In this document: one piece after another, positions 1 to 12,800 of the stretch
Numbering within the stretch: the first letter of the stretch is position 1
Layout of the letters: each line of letters begins with the position of its first letter
Source of the DNA: Cochliopodium minus
Taxonomy: Eukaryota > Discosea > Himatismenida > Cochliopodiidae
Length of the DNA stretch: 64,000 nucleotides
Reading direction: 5' to 3'
Assembly (NCBI GenBank): GCA_024220525.1
Contig: JAMYWO010000172.1
Location: forward strand, 1 to 64,000
Translations under genes and position numbers: made by a program
Notes under the pieces: model-generated
The model's input: the letters and a program-made list of their open reading frames with translations, nothing else
Databases searched by the model: none
What the model was told of the DNA's origin: nothing

Positions 1-1328
1 ATAATAAAAAAATTTATAAAAAATAAAAAAATAAAAAAATAAAAAATAAAAAAATAAAAATAAAAAATAAAAAATAAAAATAAAAATGAAAAATAAAGAT
101 TGAAATGAAATGATGCACCCTTTATTAAAAATAGAACAAAAACCAATAAAGCTAAAAAAAAAAATTTGAAATGAACCTCCAACATGCATTGTTTTTATTT
201 TTTCTTCGGGAAAACTTTTGTGGAAAGAAAGTTTTTTCTTAGTTTTTGAATTTACAAGGAACATCAAGATTTTGATGAATTTTCTCTTCTTACTTTCGTA
301 TAAAACAAAAAAAGCGTCACAACTCAAACACATTGCTTTCACATTGTCAAATTTGCTGAGAAGATGGAATTCTTTGTTTTGAAAATCACTATAAAAAATT
401 TCTCCATTGTCTAAAAATCATTAAAAAATTTATTTAAAAAAAAAAATCAATTCTAAATAAAAACTAATTTAAAAATTTTTCTAAAAAAATGAAAAATAAA
501 ATGAAAAATTAATTTAAATCAAAAAAATCAATAGATAAATTTTACTTTTCAAAAAATAACAAACTTCTTGTATGCATACAAAATCGACAACATCTCCAAT
601 TTCTAACAATCTAAACCCTTCACTAGATGAAATATAAAGTTTCCCATCATCTAAATAATTTTTAAGAATATCAATGAAAAAAAATAATAAAATAAAAAAA
701 ATTATAATTTTAAAAAAAATATTAAACAAAAAAAAATATTAAACAAAATAATTAAATTTTTTTTTTTTTTACTTTTTTGGATCACAGTATAAAATTTTGC
801 GGGACTCACTTTCTTTACATCAGAACCTACTTTGATAAAAGTAGGCTGGTCTTTGTTACTAATTCCTAAAATACTTCCTCTTTCGTTCATTCCTAAAAAA
901 AAAATTTAAACAAAAAAAAAAATTCTAAAGATAAATTTTTTGAAACCACATCCATAAAGATCTCCATTTTCTAACATAAAAAAAATTAAAATAAATTAAA
1001 AATATAAAATAAACTAATTAATTTTTTAATTTTTACTCTCAAGATAGAAGGAAGTCTTCCAACCAAGATATATCCCCTTGATGTTTTTGTTGTTCATGAT
1101 TTTTATTGGAGAAAGTTGGTTGTCATAATTATTACATCCACATTGCCCAAATTGATTATTTCCAAATGAATAGACATCTCCATTCTCTAATCAGAATTTA
1201 TAACCAAATCAAAAGATATATTTGAAGAAATTTTTTAATTTTTTATTATTTTTTAATTTTGGGGTTTATTGTTTACCACATAAAAGCATACTATGGATGG
1301 AGATTGATGAAGTGCTCATTTCTTTCAT
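1..1328 (-). CDS. RCC1-repeat (regulator of chromosome condensation-like) protein, 3' end unresolved
   Basis: This is a beta-propeller protein built from RCC1 repeats. Coding pieces in gene order are 1328-1277, 1186-1037, 970-947 (a 24-nt microexon), 892-773, 650-546 and 410 to about 140. They join in frame across GT-AG introns. Repeat signatures are SHSMLLCENGDVYSFG-like at the first junction, then FGNNQFGQCG, then NGDLYGCGMNERGSILGI formed only after splicing across the microexon, then DGKLYISSSEG and NGEIFYS. The start is the ATG at 1328, which has an in-frame stop just upstream; an earlier 5' exon cannot be excluded. Past about position 140 the frame stays open into A/T-only sequence, so the 3' end is either an unseen intron or lies outside the window. 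RCC1 repeats occur in Ran exchange factors and in many unrelated regulators, so the partner is unknown. Confidence 0.7.
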
Positions 1329-1517
1329 ATTTTTTCAAAAATAAAAGCAATTCTCCTGACAATTTTTTTTATTATTTTTTTGGAGATCAATCAAGATTTG
1401 AACAAAAAACAAAGAAAGATAACAATAAGAATTCATCATTATTTAAAAAATATTTTTTTTTTAATTAATGATTATTTTTATATATTTATTCTTTGAAAAA
1501 AAAAAAAGAAAAAGAAA

Positions 1518-4500
1518 TTATTTTTCATCATTAGAAGATTGGTTTCTTTGATCATCTCCACCAACTACCTCAACACTCTCAGCAAAACTCCCAGAAAGAT
1601 TCAGAGGAGAAACCCTCTGAGGATCCTCCACCCGAACGACCTGCACATCGACAGGAACAACATGAGAAGAGACAGGAGTAGAAATTATGGATGCATTGAC
1701 AGGTTCGACAGAAACAAGATTGACATCAACACTGACTTTAGTGTTTTGAGAAACGATCTCCAGAGGTTTTACTTCGATTCGGGTTACTTGCGGGTTGGAG
1801 GTGTGGCTCACATCCAATGTTTTGGGTTCTATCACGGTGACTTTCACAGGAGTAAATTGGACGGGTTGCAAACTTTGAACGGGAGACAATTTTACTGGCT
1901 GTACGTTGACAGGGCTTAATTGGACAGATTGAATGTTTATTTCTTTCGAATTGTTGTTTTCTTTTATATTGTTATTCTCTTTATCATTACTGTTGTTGGT
2001 ATTTTCTTTGTTTGTGTTAACTACATTCACAGAAAACACTTGAACAGGTTGTACATTTACAGTGACCGGTTGTAAGTTCACAGGAGTTAAATTTACTGGT
2101 TTTAGATTCACATTTAAAGGTTGCAAAGTGATGTTTACTGGCTGGAGATTGACAGGTTGAAGATTAACTGGTGTAAGTTGTGTATCAAGTGTCTTTAAAA
2201 AAAATTAATTAGATATTTTTTTAAATTACACTTTAAAAGATTTATTTTTTTTAAATTAATTTTTTTTTGTAAAAAATTTTTTTATTTTCTTAAAAATTTT
2301 TTTTTTTTTCTTTTTTACCTGGACTGGTTTTAGAACTACAGGAGGAGAATTAGGAGATGAGGGTAAGATTCTAGGATTGACGGGAGAAAGTTGTTGAGGC
2401 AACAATTTGATGGGCTGGTTGGTGGGCATGAGAGATGTAGGCGTAACCATCTGTACTCTCGGAAGAACAGTTCTCGAATTTGTATTATTGTTTGTCTATT
2501 TTAAAAAAATAAAAAAATGAATAAACAAAAAAAAAATAAAATCAAGATAAAAATAAAAATAAAAATAAAAATAACAAAAATAAATTAAAAATAAATTAAA
2601 AACATGAATAAAAAATTATATTAAAAACTTTAAAATAAAAAATTAAAACAAAAAATTTAAAAAGATTAAGTAAATATTTTTATGTAAAAGTAAAAATTAA
2701 AGAAAAAAGATAATAAAATAAAAAAAATTTTAAAAGATTAAATGAAAAATTTTTTACAATTTGTATTTTAGCTAATTTAGGTATTTTATTTTCATAAAAC
2801 TCTTTGAAACTGACATTTGTAGGAAAAAGTTCAGGATCAACAGAATGAAGAAGATTGAGAGAATTGGCGATAAGAAAAAGGTGACCATTGAAACAAGTGT
2901 TCATGAGAGGGTTGTTCTTAGGGATCATGAGAGTTTCGTTGAAGTCGTACTCGAAAAAATGAGAGATCATGTTTTCAACGAGACCGTAATCGTTCAAAAC
3001 GAGTTTGACGAGTTTCTTTTTGTTGGAATAAGTTTCCTTTTTGATGAGAGGAAGGATCCCGAATTCAATGAAATAATTGTGGAAAATGTTGCAATTTTTA
3101 AAAATGAAAAAGTGTTGTAAAATGAGTTTGAAAAATTTGTAGTCGATGATGGTCTGTTCGAAAGTTTCGTAAAACTTGCTCCTCAGAATGAGACAGACCA
3201 ATTTTACGACTTCGAACTTTGCGAAGCCGAAGTGGAGGGTGTCGGTCTTGGTGATGGAGAGAGGGTTGACGAAATAAGGCAGGTACTTGACAAACTTTTC
3301 GATGGTGGATTGTAAAATGTTTTGTTGGCGTTGAGCGACGTAGTATTTGTTTACTTGGGCGAAAATGCAAATCAAAATTCTTGTTCCTGAGCAAAAGATG
3401 GATTTGTGGTATTTTCTTTGAAAGGAGTTTGATTTGGAGGGGGTATTTGGTGTTGTGCTTGGAGAAGAGTTGGGGGTGGTGCTGGTTTTTACGTTGAGAC
3501 CCAAGGTGATCCAAAAGACTCTTTCGCACTTGACGAGCATGTTTCTGAAGAGGACGACATGAGTGTTGGATCTTCTGAGAGCTTCGCAAATCATTTTGGA
3601 TGCTTCTTCACAGCTGCTCAGTTCAAAATCGCTTATCTCTTCCACTTTTTCGTATTTAACAGTTAAATCCATCATGTCAAACAAAATGTCGATAAAGTTG
3701 ATGGAACTTGACCAAAAAACGGGTTTTGGGAGAACAGAGTTGGTTCCTGAAGACTTTCTCCTTTGCAAAGGGGTTTCTGGCAACTTTAGGTTTTTCTGCT
3801 CAATGACAGTAGGATTATTTGTATTATTATTGGTTCCATTGCTAGATTCGAGGCTATTTTCTTCTGAAGGGCTCTTTCTCATCAAAGGAGGAGATTGGTC
3901 GTTTAAACCAGTAGTACTTTCAGAGTTTGTCAATCTTTGTACGGGTGGTGATTGTTCTCCTTGATCAACTGGCTGCTTTGGAACTAGTGTGACTACATTG
4001 TTAGGTTGGCTCAAATTGAATTCTCCTGTTTTAGGAATGAGAGATGGCGGTATTTCACTATCCAGCAATTTCAAGATGGTCACAAAGATATTATCATTGT
4101 AACAATGTTCGAGCAATTTCTTTGCAGGGGGATGCTCTTGATTTGGCTGTATCTTCACGAGATATTCAAGCAATATTTCTCTTTTTAATTGCAACATCCT
4201 GTTTATCAACATCTTGAAATATGCTGAGCTTAGATTCTCCAATGGTGCTTCTTGATCGAGTTGTTCGAATAATACATTCAATATTTCCTCCGAAAATAAA
4301 TCTTCAATCACTGATGATCTGTTTTCATCTAACAATAATTCAGCACATATGAAACTAATCTTTTTGATTATCTCATCATCTTCTATTTTATGTACAAGTA
4401 TTTCTGAATTCATTGGACAATTTATTGCCCTCAAAATTTGGATCATTAATTGTTTATCCAGTAATGCCTCTTTCAATATTCTTGATGCTTGAGATAAGGA

Positions 4501-4872
4501 CATTATATCTTTTGAATTGGTGTATTTATATAGACTCTCATAATCTATTTTTTTATTTAATGGTATTTTGGATGGTATTGGAATTGAAGATAATGCTTTG
4601 GTTTCAGATGGTAATGTATTTCCTGAAACATTGTTGAAATCAACTAACAATATTTTCTTAATTTCCTTATTTTCAACTGTTTCTACTTTAATCTCTTCTA
4701 TATTTACTGATTTCTTTTCTATTTCACTATTTGTCTCATTATCTTTGTTTGAATTGCTATCATTTTCTTTATTTTGATCATTATTATTATTGTTTTGTTC
4801 TACATTTTCATTTGTGCTATCTTTGATGTTTTCATCTCTTTCATTTTTATTCAGATCTATATTTTCCTCCAT
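1518..4872 (-). CDS. SAPS-domain protein, regulatory subunit of protein phosphatase 6 (Sit4-associated protein family)
   Basis: Three exons (4872-2758, 2495-2319, 2192-1518) join in frame to 988 codons. The first 60 residues are acidic and Asn/Ser-rich. Residues about 110-280 match the SAPS core: helices around the motifs ICAELLLDENRSSVIEDLF, LFEQLDQEAPLENLSSAYF and MLQLKREILLEYLVKI, followed by further helical blocks to about residue 700. In yeast and animals this family binds the PP6/Sit4 catalytic subunit and sets its targets in cell-cycle and TOR-linked signalling. The last two exons encode a tail of about 280 residues with many short x-P-V-N-L/V units (LTPVNLQPVNLQPVN), broken by an Asn/Lys/Glu linker. 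The start at 4872 puts a normal acidic N-terminus ahead of the domain. An in-frame ATG at 4956 would add a hydrophobic, UTR-like stretch and is less likely. The family call is firm; the role of the tail is unknown. Confidence 0.85.
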
Positions 4873-5652
4873 TATTGATTGAATATATTTGAAATATACT
4901 CCTTTTTTATTTATAATTTTCAAAAAAAATAAATTTATTTTTATATTCTGCATCACTGATCCCTAATATAAATATTTATTGATCTGATTGAATTGAAATT
5001 CTTGAAGGAGAAGTTGAAAAATCTTAACTTTGATTTCAACAATGTAAATTTCACATTAAATACTTATATTTTTGATCAATTTGGAAATGAATTCAATAGT
5101 TGAAGTATTTGGAATTGTTTTATAAATATTGATCCAATAACCGTAAGAGATCAAAGTTTCCTAATTGAAGATAAAGAAGAATTCACATTAATCTTCCTTT
5201 TTTATCTTTAATTTACTTTTAAAGTCCACTTTTTTTTTTTATATTTGAATTGATAGTTTAACTTTTTCAGTGATTTTGCAAAGAAATGTATATAATTTTC
5301 ATGAAATTTTCTTCTTCATTTAAATATTTTTTTGAAAAAATGTGGCACAATGCTAAAAGGATAAAAAATATAAACTTGAAGAATTTTTTAAAATTTACTT
5401 TTTTTTATTCAATTATTAATATTAAAGCTGATTTCTCAGTTATTTTTCAGAATTAGCATTAATTATTTTCAATTCATTTTTTTTTTAAAGCACTAAACAA
5501 ATCGTTGGTATAGTTGTTTATAAAATAAAATCTCAATTAAAAATAATAATAAATATTTAAAAAAAAAAAATCAAAAAGAAGAAAAAGAAACAGATCTTTT
5601 TTATTTATTTATTTATTATTATAAACACATAAAAATTCCCTTTCAAAGTATT
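4873..5652. other. intergenic region between divergent SAPS and bZIP-like genes
   Basis: This AT-rich spacer must hold both divergent promoters. Short open stretches occur on both strands, but none has a homologous motif or splice continuation. No RNA gene or repeat was recognised. Confidence 0.5.
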
Positions 5653-6402
5653 ATGTCAAATATGTTTTGCTTTGATGACAAATTGGACGAATATTTCGCA
5701 AATATAATTGAATCAAACAATATGGAAGATGATCTTTTTTTAAGTGGTCAACCTCCAACATCTAGATTAAAGGTAGATGGTCAAGAAACATCAACAATAG
5801 CATTTGCAGATTTGCCACAAGAAAAAAGAAATAGTAATACAGATCTATCAGATATATTTGATTTATCACTAGATAGTTTGTTTATAATGGAGGAACCAGT
5901 ACCATTGAATCCAAATAATGAACTTCATGATCTTATCAAACAAAATGTCCTATCTTACAATAATAATATCCCTAATTTACAAATCAAACAAGAAAATGGA
6001 CAACAAAAAACAATAAGTAATAAATCTAGCTCTTCTAAAAAAAAGGTTGGAAATGATATAATTGATGTGATAAAAGAGAAAAAGAAAACGGGTGTACAAA
6101 TAAATATAAGCAGAGAAAGGAAAAAAGCTGTAAATATTTTTTTTGAATATATTTTATGTTGTGAAACATTTTACTCAACATTCTTTATATTTATCTAGAA
6201 AAAAATCATATTACAAGAAGATATAGCAAGATTAAGAATGGAACATCAAGAATTAGAAAAAATGCATCTTATTGAACAATCTAAAAACTTAATTCTAAGA
6301 GAAGAATACTTAAATTTGTATAATATGATCCAAAATATCCCAAATTTGAAAGATTTATTCAAAAAAATGAATGATGAGAGTAAAAACCCTCAGCCAAAAT
6401 GA
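5653..6402 (+). CDS. bZIP-like transcription factor candidate
   Basis: Two exons (5653-6129 and 6199-6402) join in frame to 226 residues. The N-terminal 140 residues are acidic and Asn/Ser-rich (NMEDDLFLSG, LSDIFDLSLDSLF), like an activation region. Around residues 120-160 there is a Lys/Arg-rich block ending NISRERKKAKK. It runs straight into a helix with hydrophobic heptads (ILQEDIARLRMEHQELEKM, then HLIEQSKNLILREEYLNL). The SRxRKK core and the zipper resemble bZIP factors, which bind DNA as dimers. The invariant bZIP asparagine eight residues before the core Arg is replaced by Thr, so DNA binding may be altered or absent. A plain coiled-coil protein is the alternative. The junction between basic region and zipper exists only after splicing. 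Confidence 0.5.
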
Positions 6403-6846
6403 GTTAGATAATATTATAATTAAAGAAAAAAAGAGTATTTTGTACAATATTAAACGGTAAAAATTGTATTTTGTTTCTTTTTGTGGAATTTTATCAACAT
6501 TTCTTTTATTCAAAGTTCACAATCAAAAATTTCTTCATCATTTTGAGAATTCAATCTTTGTTGGGAATACATCATTTGATGCAAATTTTACAATTTTATT
6601 GTTCACATTTTTTTTTAATCTTTAATTTGACAAAAAGTAAAAAGTAAAAAAAAATCACCTTGAATTTTGGCATTTGCTAAATAATCAATTGATCTTGAGA
6701 CAAAAACTAAATATTTAGTTTAAATTTGAAGATTCATTTAAATTATTTTATATTTTATATTTCAAATTTAACTGTTATAAAATATAATTAAAAAAAAAAT
6801 TGTTAAAAAAAAAAAAAAGTTTATTAGATATTCATCAGTAGAGGAG
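6403..6846. other. intergenic spacer
   Basis: AT-rich DNA between two plus-strand genes. It holds the 3' end of the bZIP-like gene and the promoter of the RhoGAP-RasGEF gene. No other feature was recognised. Confidence 0.5.
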
Positions 6847-9800
6847 ATGAATAATGATAGAAAGAACATCAGTACTGATAATATAAACTTAAATTTATCA
6901 TTCAAAAGAAAATCAAGACAATTAAGAGATTTTTGGCAATCATTAGAAAAAACCAAATACGATGAGAAAAATGTAGATAATAAGAACAAAAGAAAGAGTG
7001 TGGATTATAGAACATCTTATAAAATAAATAACCCAAAATCTCAAATGGATTTTTCTAATAAAAGAGATGAAGGAAATATAGATAAATCAGTTGATCCATT
7101 CAATCAAAATAGTATCAGAAACATTAACAAATCTCCTAAATCTCCAAAATATAATGGAAATATGTTCTTATTGGATTCTGATGAGAAAGAATCAAATTCA
7201 CTGGAAAGCTTGATACAAGATCTCAGAGGAAATGATATTACATATGACGATGATTCGAGCTCCATTACTTCCTATGTACCTACTGAAAGAAAATTGAGGA
7301 GAGCATTCTCTCTTCCATCATTTATTTATGGTTTGGGAGGTAAGATAAAAAAAATAATTTTATTTCCTCCTATAAATATACAAGAAGGGAAGAAGAATTT
7401 TATTGTTAATTTAATTATATTCCAAAATATCTTGAAAAGTAATATTATCATCTTTATAAACTAATACAACTCTTATACCGTTCTTATTTGTTAAATGTTT
7501 TTTTTTTTAGCAATAATTATATTTCAATTTAAAATTTATATTGATGGGGAGTCTAAATTTAATACCTATGTAAAATAATATATATGAAAAGGGGAATTCA
7601 AATAATTCTTGAAATAAAGATAATCAATTGATTATACAAATATTCTTAAAATATAACTATAATTTTCAAAATACACCCAATATTTTTAACAAGCTTAATT
7701 ATTCCTATTCAAATAGCATCAGTTTCACGAGATAGTCCAAATCTATTCAAAATAGATACATTGAGCAGAAACTCTGAAGCACAAATAGAATCCCCAAAAC
7801 CTCATCATACGAGATCAGGAGAATTATCACCAAGATCATTATACGAATTAGGAGATAAAGTGAATTATTTCGATCCAATAGAAGGGAAATGGATGATAGG
7901 AATTATATCTGATTTACAATTCGCCCCATTAAAATATGGAGTGAGAGATAATTCAGGAAAAGTGATAATGTGCTCTTCTCAACAGATTCAATTGATTGAT
8001 TCAGTGAAAAGATCGAGGAGCAATTCCATTGAAAATCCAAAGTACAGGAGAAGCAAGATCAATGGTGGAACCAAGAGGGGTAACATTTTGATAGGAAAGA
8101 AAGTTCCGCTACACAGAGAAAACCTTAATGGCATTCCCATACCTCCTTCTAAGCCCAGAGTAATAGACATCGAAACTTCCGTCAAAATAACAAGAACTGC
8201 ACATCAAAGCAAAGTAACTTTTTAGAAAAAATAAAAACTTTATAATTTTGTTAAAATAAGCAATATTTTCTTAAGCAATATTATTAATTTAAATTAGTTT
8301 AAAACTTCATTTCTTTATTTTAAAATTAATTTTTTTTCAATTTTTTTTAAAGATTGATTTAATACAACAAGTCATTTTATCTTTGGAACATACACCGATG
8401 ATAGGAGACAACACTATTTTCAAGAATTACAGTTCGCTTCACAGAGCGCTGGGACCAATCCCTAAAACATCAAAAGAACTAAAAGAGCACTTGGTGTTAA
8501 AAGTGGAGGCATCAGAAACACTGGACATGGAAATAATATCGAGGATTAGCTGTGGGATCATCAGAATATCCAAATTTGTATTGATAAGACTTATTGGTCA
8601 ATTAAGAGTTTCCCTCGAAAAAATCACCAATCAATTTGCTATGGTGGTCATCAATTTGATGTTGGTTTTGAACGAGTGGAAAAACAACTGTAAAAAAGAA
8701 GTAGAGAATTCCAATCTGAGAGCAGAGCTTCAGACTGTACATAAAAACACAATTTTCATATTGAAAAGATACTCCGACATAGTCAACTCCATCACTTTGT
8801 ATATCTCCAAATTCATCGCCGTAGAAAAGTTCATCGAAGCATTAAGATTGGATCTCAACTCCAAGTACAAAACCATCAAGAACCAAACCCAAAAAGATAG
8901 CGATCTCGTCAAAATGCTCGTCAAGCCTTGTAAAAGTCTTTTGGAATGCTGCAAGGACTGGAAAGTGAAGCATGATCTGGAGAACATAGATTTTGGCCCT
9001 GGTGTCAACCTCGTCTTCAAAGTGCAGAAGTCTGGAAAGAATTTCATGAGCCAGCTTTCTTCCGAGAAGGAGCGCAAGATCTTTGTCGAGGCTCTGAAAG
9101 ATCTCATCAAAAGAACCATCAACTCCATGGACATTTGGATGGCCATCCAACCCATGTTGCGAAACACAAAAGAGTGCTTCGAAAAGATAACCGAGTTCCG
9201 ATCCTCCCTTGATTTCCATCCTCCTTTGTTCACCATCTTGAATACCATCGCCAATGTTCAAAACAACAATGGCGTTGTTTCTACCAGTCCCCAAACTGTT
9301 CATATCACCTCCAACGTCAGTCGTTCTAACAGCTCTTTGCATGAAATCTTTGTTCCTAATGACCAACGTGATCTTCGCAGGCTTTCTTCCTTTTCCACCA
9401 CCACTCTACAAAAAGAGGTCAGCACTCTTGTCACTGTCAAGAAAATTTTTGGTGTAAACTTGAACGACTTGCAATTAATAGAAGATGTTCCACATGTAAA
9501 ATTTTTTTTTTAATCTAAAATTAAGTTTTAAAAGAAATTTTTCAAAATAAGTTAAATTTATGATTAATTTTTAAAAGAAAGTTTTTAATTTTTAATTTTT
9601 AAAGAATGAGTCTTAAAGTTTTAATTTAATTTTTTTTTTTTACCAAAATTAAATAAATTTTTTTTTTAACAAATTAAATAAACAAATATTCAAATTATTT
9701 TTTTTTAAAAAAGTTCCTGTTAAAAATCTTCGATTGGATCGAGAAATATGCAAGAGATGACAAAGCCCTCTTCAATTCCAGAATTGCATTCGAGCAGCCT

Positions 9801-12800
9801 GAACGTGTCCAAGAGTTGGAAAAACAGTTTGAATCCGTATTAGGTGACGAAATAGATGAGAAGGAGGATCCTTACGTGGTGGCGGAAGTTTTGAAAGATT
9901 TTTTCATCAAGTTGCCCAACCCCCTTTGTTTTCATCCTTCTCGTTTCATCACGGAGTATTCCGAAATCACTGACAGTGATTTGAGGCTTAAGTGCTTGTT
10001 TTTTGTTTTCAAGATGATGACCAAGGCCAAGCGAAAGACTTTACTTGCTCTCGTTGAGTTTCTTAATAGAAATAACTATGATATCAACGATATTTCTTCT
10101 ATTTGGGGTAAAATTTTTTTTTTTCTTATTTTCTTATTTTCTTATTTTTTATTTTTATTTTTATTTTATATTTTATTTAAATTATATTTTTTATTTTATT
10201 TTTATTTTTATTTTTATTTTTATTTAATTTTTTGTTTTACTCATTATTTAATTTATTTTTTTTTGATTTTTTATTTTATTCATTATTTTTTTTTAATTTC
10301 TTATTTTTTGATTTTACATTTTTTTTCTTTTATCTTTTCATTTTTTTTATATTGGTTTTGATTTTTTTTCAATTTTTACTTATTTTTTTATTTTTTATTT
10401 TAAACTCTTATTTTTTCGTTTATTATTTTTATTTCTATTTTTTAGGTCCTATTTTATTGCTTGGTAAATTAACTGCAAAGAGAGAAGATGTTTTGCAACA
10501 AGCAGAAACTATTTTCCAATTGATCACGGAGAACAAGAAACATCTCTTTGAGTTTAGTTACGGAACTCTTGAATTTAAAGAAACTGACAACAAAGAGTTC
10601 CTAAAGTTTGCAAAACTTGGTAAGAAGAAAACAAAAAAAATTCTTATAAAATAAAAATTAAATTAAAATAATTCAATTTTTATTTTAATGAAAATTATTG
10701 AATATTAAAATAAATAGAAAAAATTTATAAAAAATATTAAAGTTAAACAGTAATTAATGTAAAAAGTTAAACAGTAATTAATGTAAAAAGTTAAAAATTG
10801 AAAAAATAATATAAAAATTAAAGTTTTTATAAAATTTTATTTTATAAAGATGAATGGAAAAGAAATTTAAATAAAAATTATTGAATATTAAAATAGAAAA
10901 AATATTAAAGTTAAATAGTAATTAATGTAAAAAAGTAAAAAATGATCATTTTTTAAAAAAATAATTACAAAATATTTTTAAAATTAAATTTGCAATTAAA
11001 GTTTTTAAAAATAAATTTTTTTTTAAAATATTCAATTTTTTTTTTTTCAAAAAGATGATCTGATAGACATCATGTTAATGCCTTCCATCAAAGTGAGCGA
11101 CCCAAAACTAGTGGACACCCTCTTGATGACAATTCCCTACTACTCCAAACCCCACACGGTGATGGACAAGATGTGCAAGAAGTACATCCTCTACCTCGGC
11201 GACCTCTCCAACTCCAACACCTCCTCCAACGTTCTCAAGTGGAAGGCTAGGTGGCGTTCCAACATTTTGACCTTTCTCATCTCTTGGATTGGTCATCCCA
11301 AATATCTCCATTCTTCTCAAATCTCTTCCAAATTTCAAAAAAGTAAACTTTTTCATATTATTTTCAATTTTATTTATTATATTATTTTTAATTTTTTTTT
11401 TTTTTAATTTTTTTTTATTTTTTTTCCTTTCATTTTATTTGCTTTTTGTTGAATTTTGTTTTTAATTTATTTTTGATCCTTTCATTTAATTATTTATTTT
11501 GTTTAATTTTATTTTTTATTGATTATTTTTTAATTCTAATTTTTGCATAATATTTCAATTTTAAAATTTTGTATTTTTTCATTTCATTTTTTTTTTATTT
11601 TTATTAAAAAATATTTTTAATATTGATCCTTTTTTTTTTTTATTTCATTCATTTTTTAATTTTATTTTTGTTTATTTTTTATTTTTTTTAAAAAGTATGG
11701 AAAAACCTTTTCAAAGAAGCGAAAAAACTTGCAAAGAAAGAAAAACTTCCGAAAAACGAGGAAAGATCACTGGACTCTCTCAACATTCTCCTCCTTCAAA
11801 AACAGAAAAAAGAAGAGAAACCCTCTTCTTCTTCCTCTGACAACTCCCCTTTTGATCTCATCACCTGGGACGAATCCATTCTGGCACAGCAAATAACGTA
11901 ACAAAAAAAAAGTTTTTAATAACAAAAAATAATTATTAAAATAAATCAATAAATAAAATTATAAACAAAAAAATATATATTTTGATTAAAAATAAAAATT
12001 AATTGAAAAATGTAAACTAAAACTTTAAAAAAATAAATTTAAAATACATTAAATAAAAAAATGAATAAAAAATCAAAGAATTAATTGAAAAATAAACTAA
12101 AAACATTAAAAATAAAGATGATCAGAAAAAAAATTTTGATTAAAAATAAATAAATCAAGTAAAAAATCAAAAATAAATTGATAAATCAATAAATCAATCC
12201 AAAAATAAATAATAATAAATCAATCAAAAAATATTAAATAAAAATAATAAAAACTTATTTTTTTTTTAGTTTGTATGATCACAAATGGTTTAACATCATA
12301 CCTTTACATGAGCTTTTGAACATTGCTTTCATGGATCCTTCCAAATCTCCTAATTATGCCAAATACATCACCCACTTCAACAACATAGGTAACACAAAAA
12401 AATACTTAAAAATATGAACAAAATTTAAATGAAATAAAAAATTAAAAAATTAAAAAATTGAAAAATTAAAAAATTAAAAAATTAAAAATCAAAAAATTAA
12501 AACATTAAAAATTAAAAAAATAAAACAAAATAAAATAGAGAAATTATTAAAAAATCAATAAAAATTAATAGAAAAATAAAATTTAAAATTCATTAATGAA
12601 ATGAATAAAATAAAAAATGAATGTAAAATAAAAAATAACATTAAAATAAAAAAATAAAAAATATTAAAAAAGAATGTAAAATAAACAAAAAAATTTTAAA
12701 TTTAATTTTATTTTTTTTTTTGAAAAGGATTTTGGGCAGGAACAGAAATAGTGAACAGAAAACTTTTGGTGGAGAGAGTGAACGTTCTGAGCCATCTCAT

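Noticed and set aside
3098-3964. Long antisense ORFs over the SAPS gene (163 and 133 codons)
   Set aside because: They are shadows of a GC-richer coding exon, have no splice context and show no family resemblance.
8730-9366. Antisense ORFs over the RhoGAP-RasGEF gene (174 codons each)
   Set aside because: They are overlapping shadows in two frames of a real exon, with odd residue composition.
10108-10445. Phe/Tyr-rich hydrophobic ORF that looks like a membrane protein
   Set aside because: It is read-through of a T-rich intron between GGTAAA and TTTTAG; splicing restores the RhoGAP frame.
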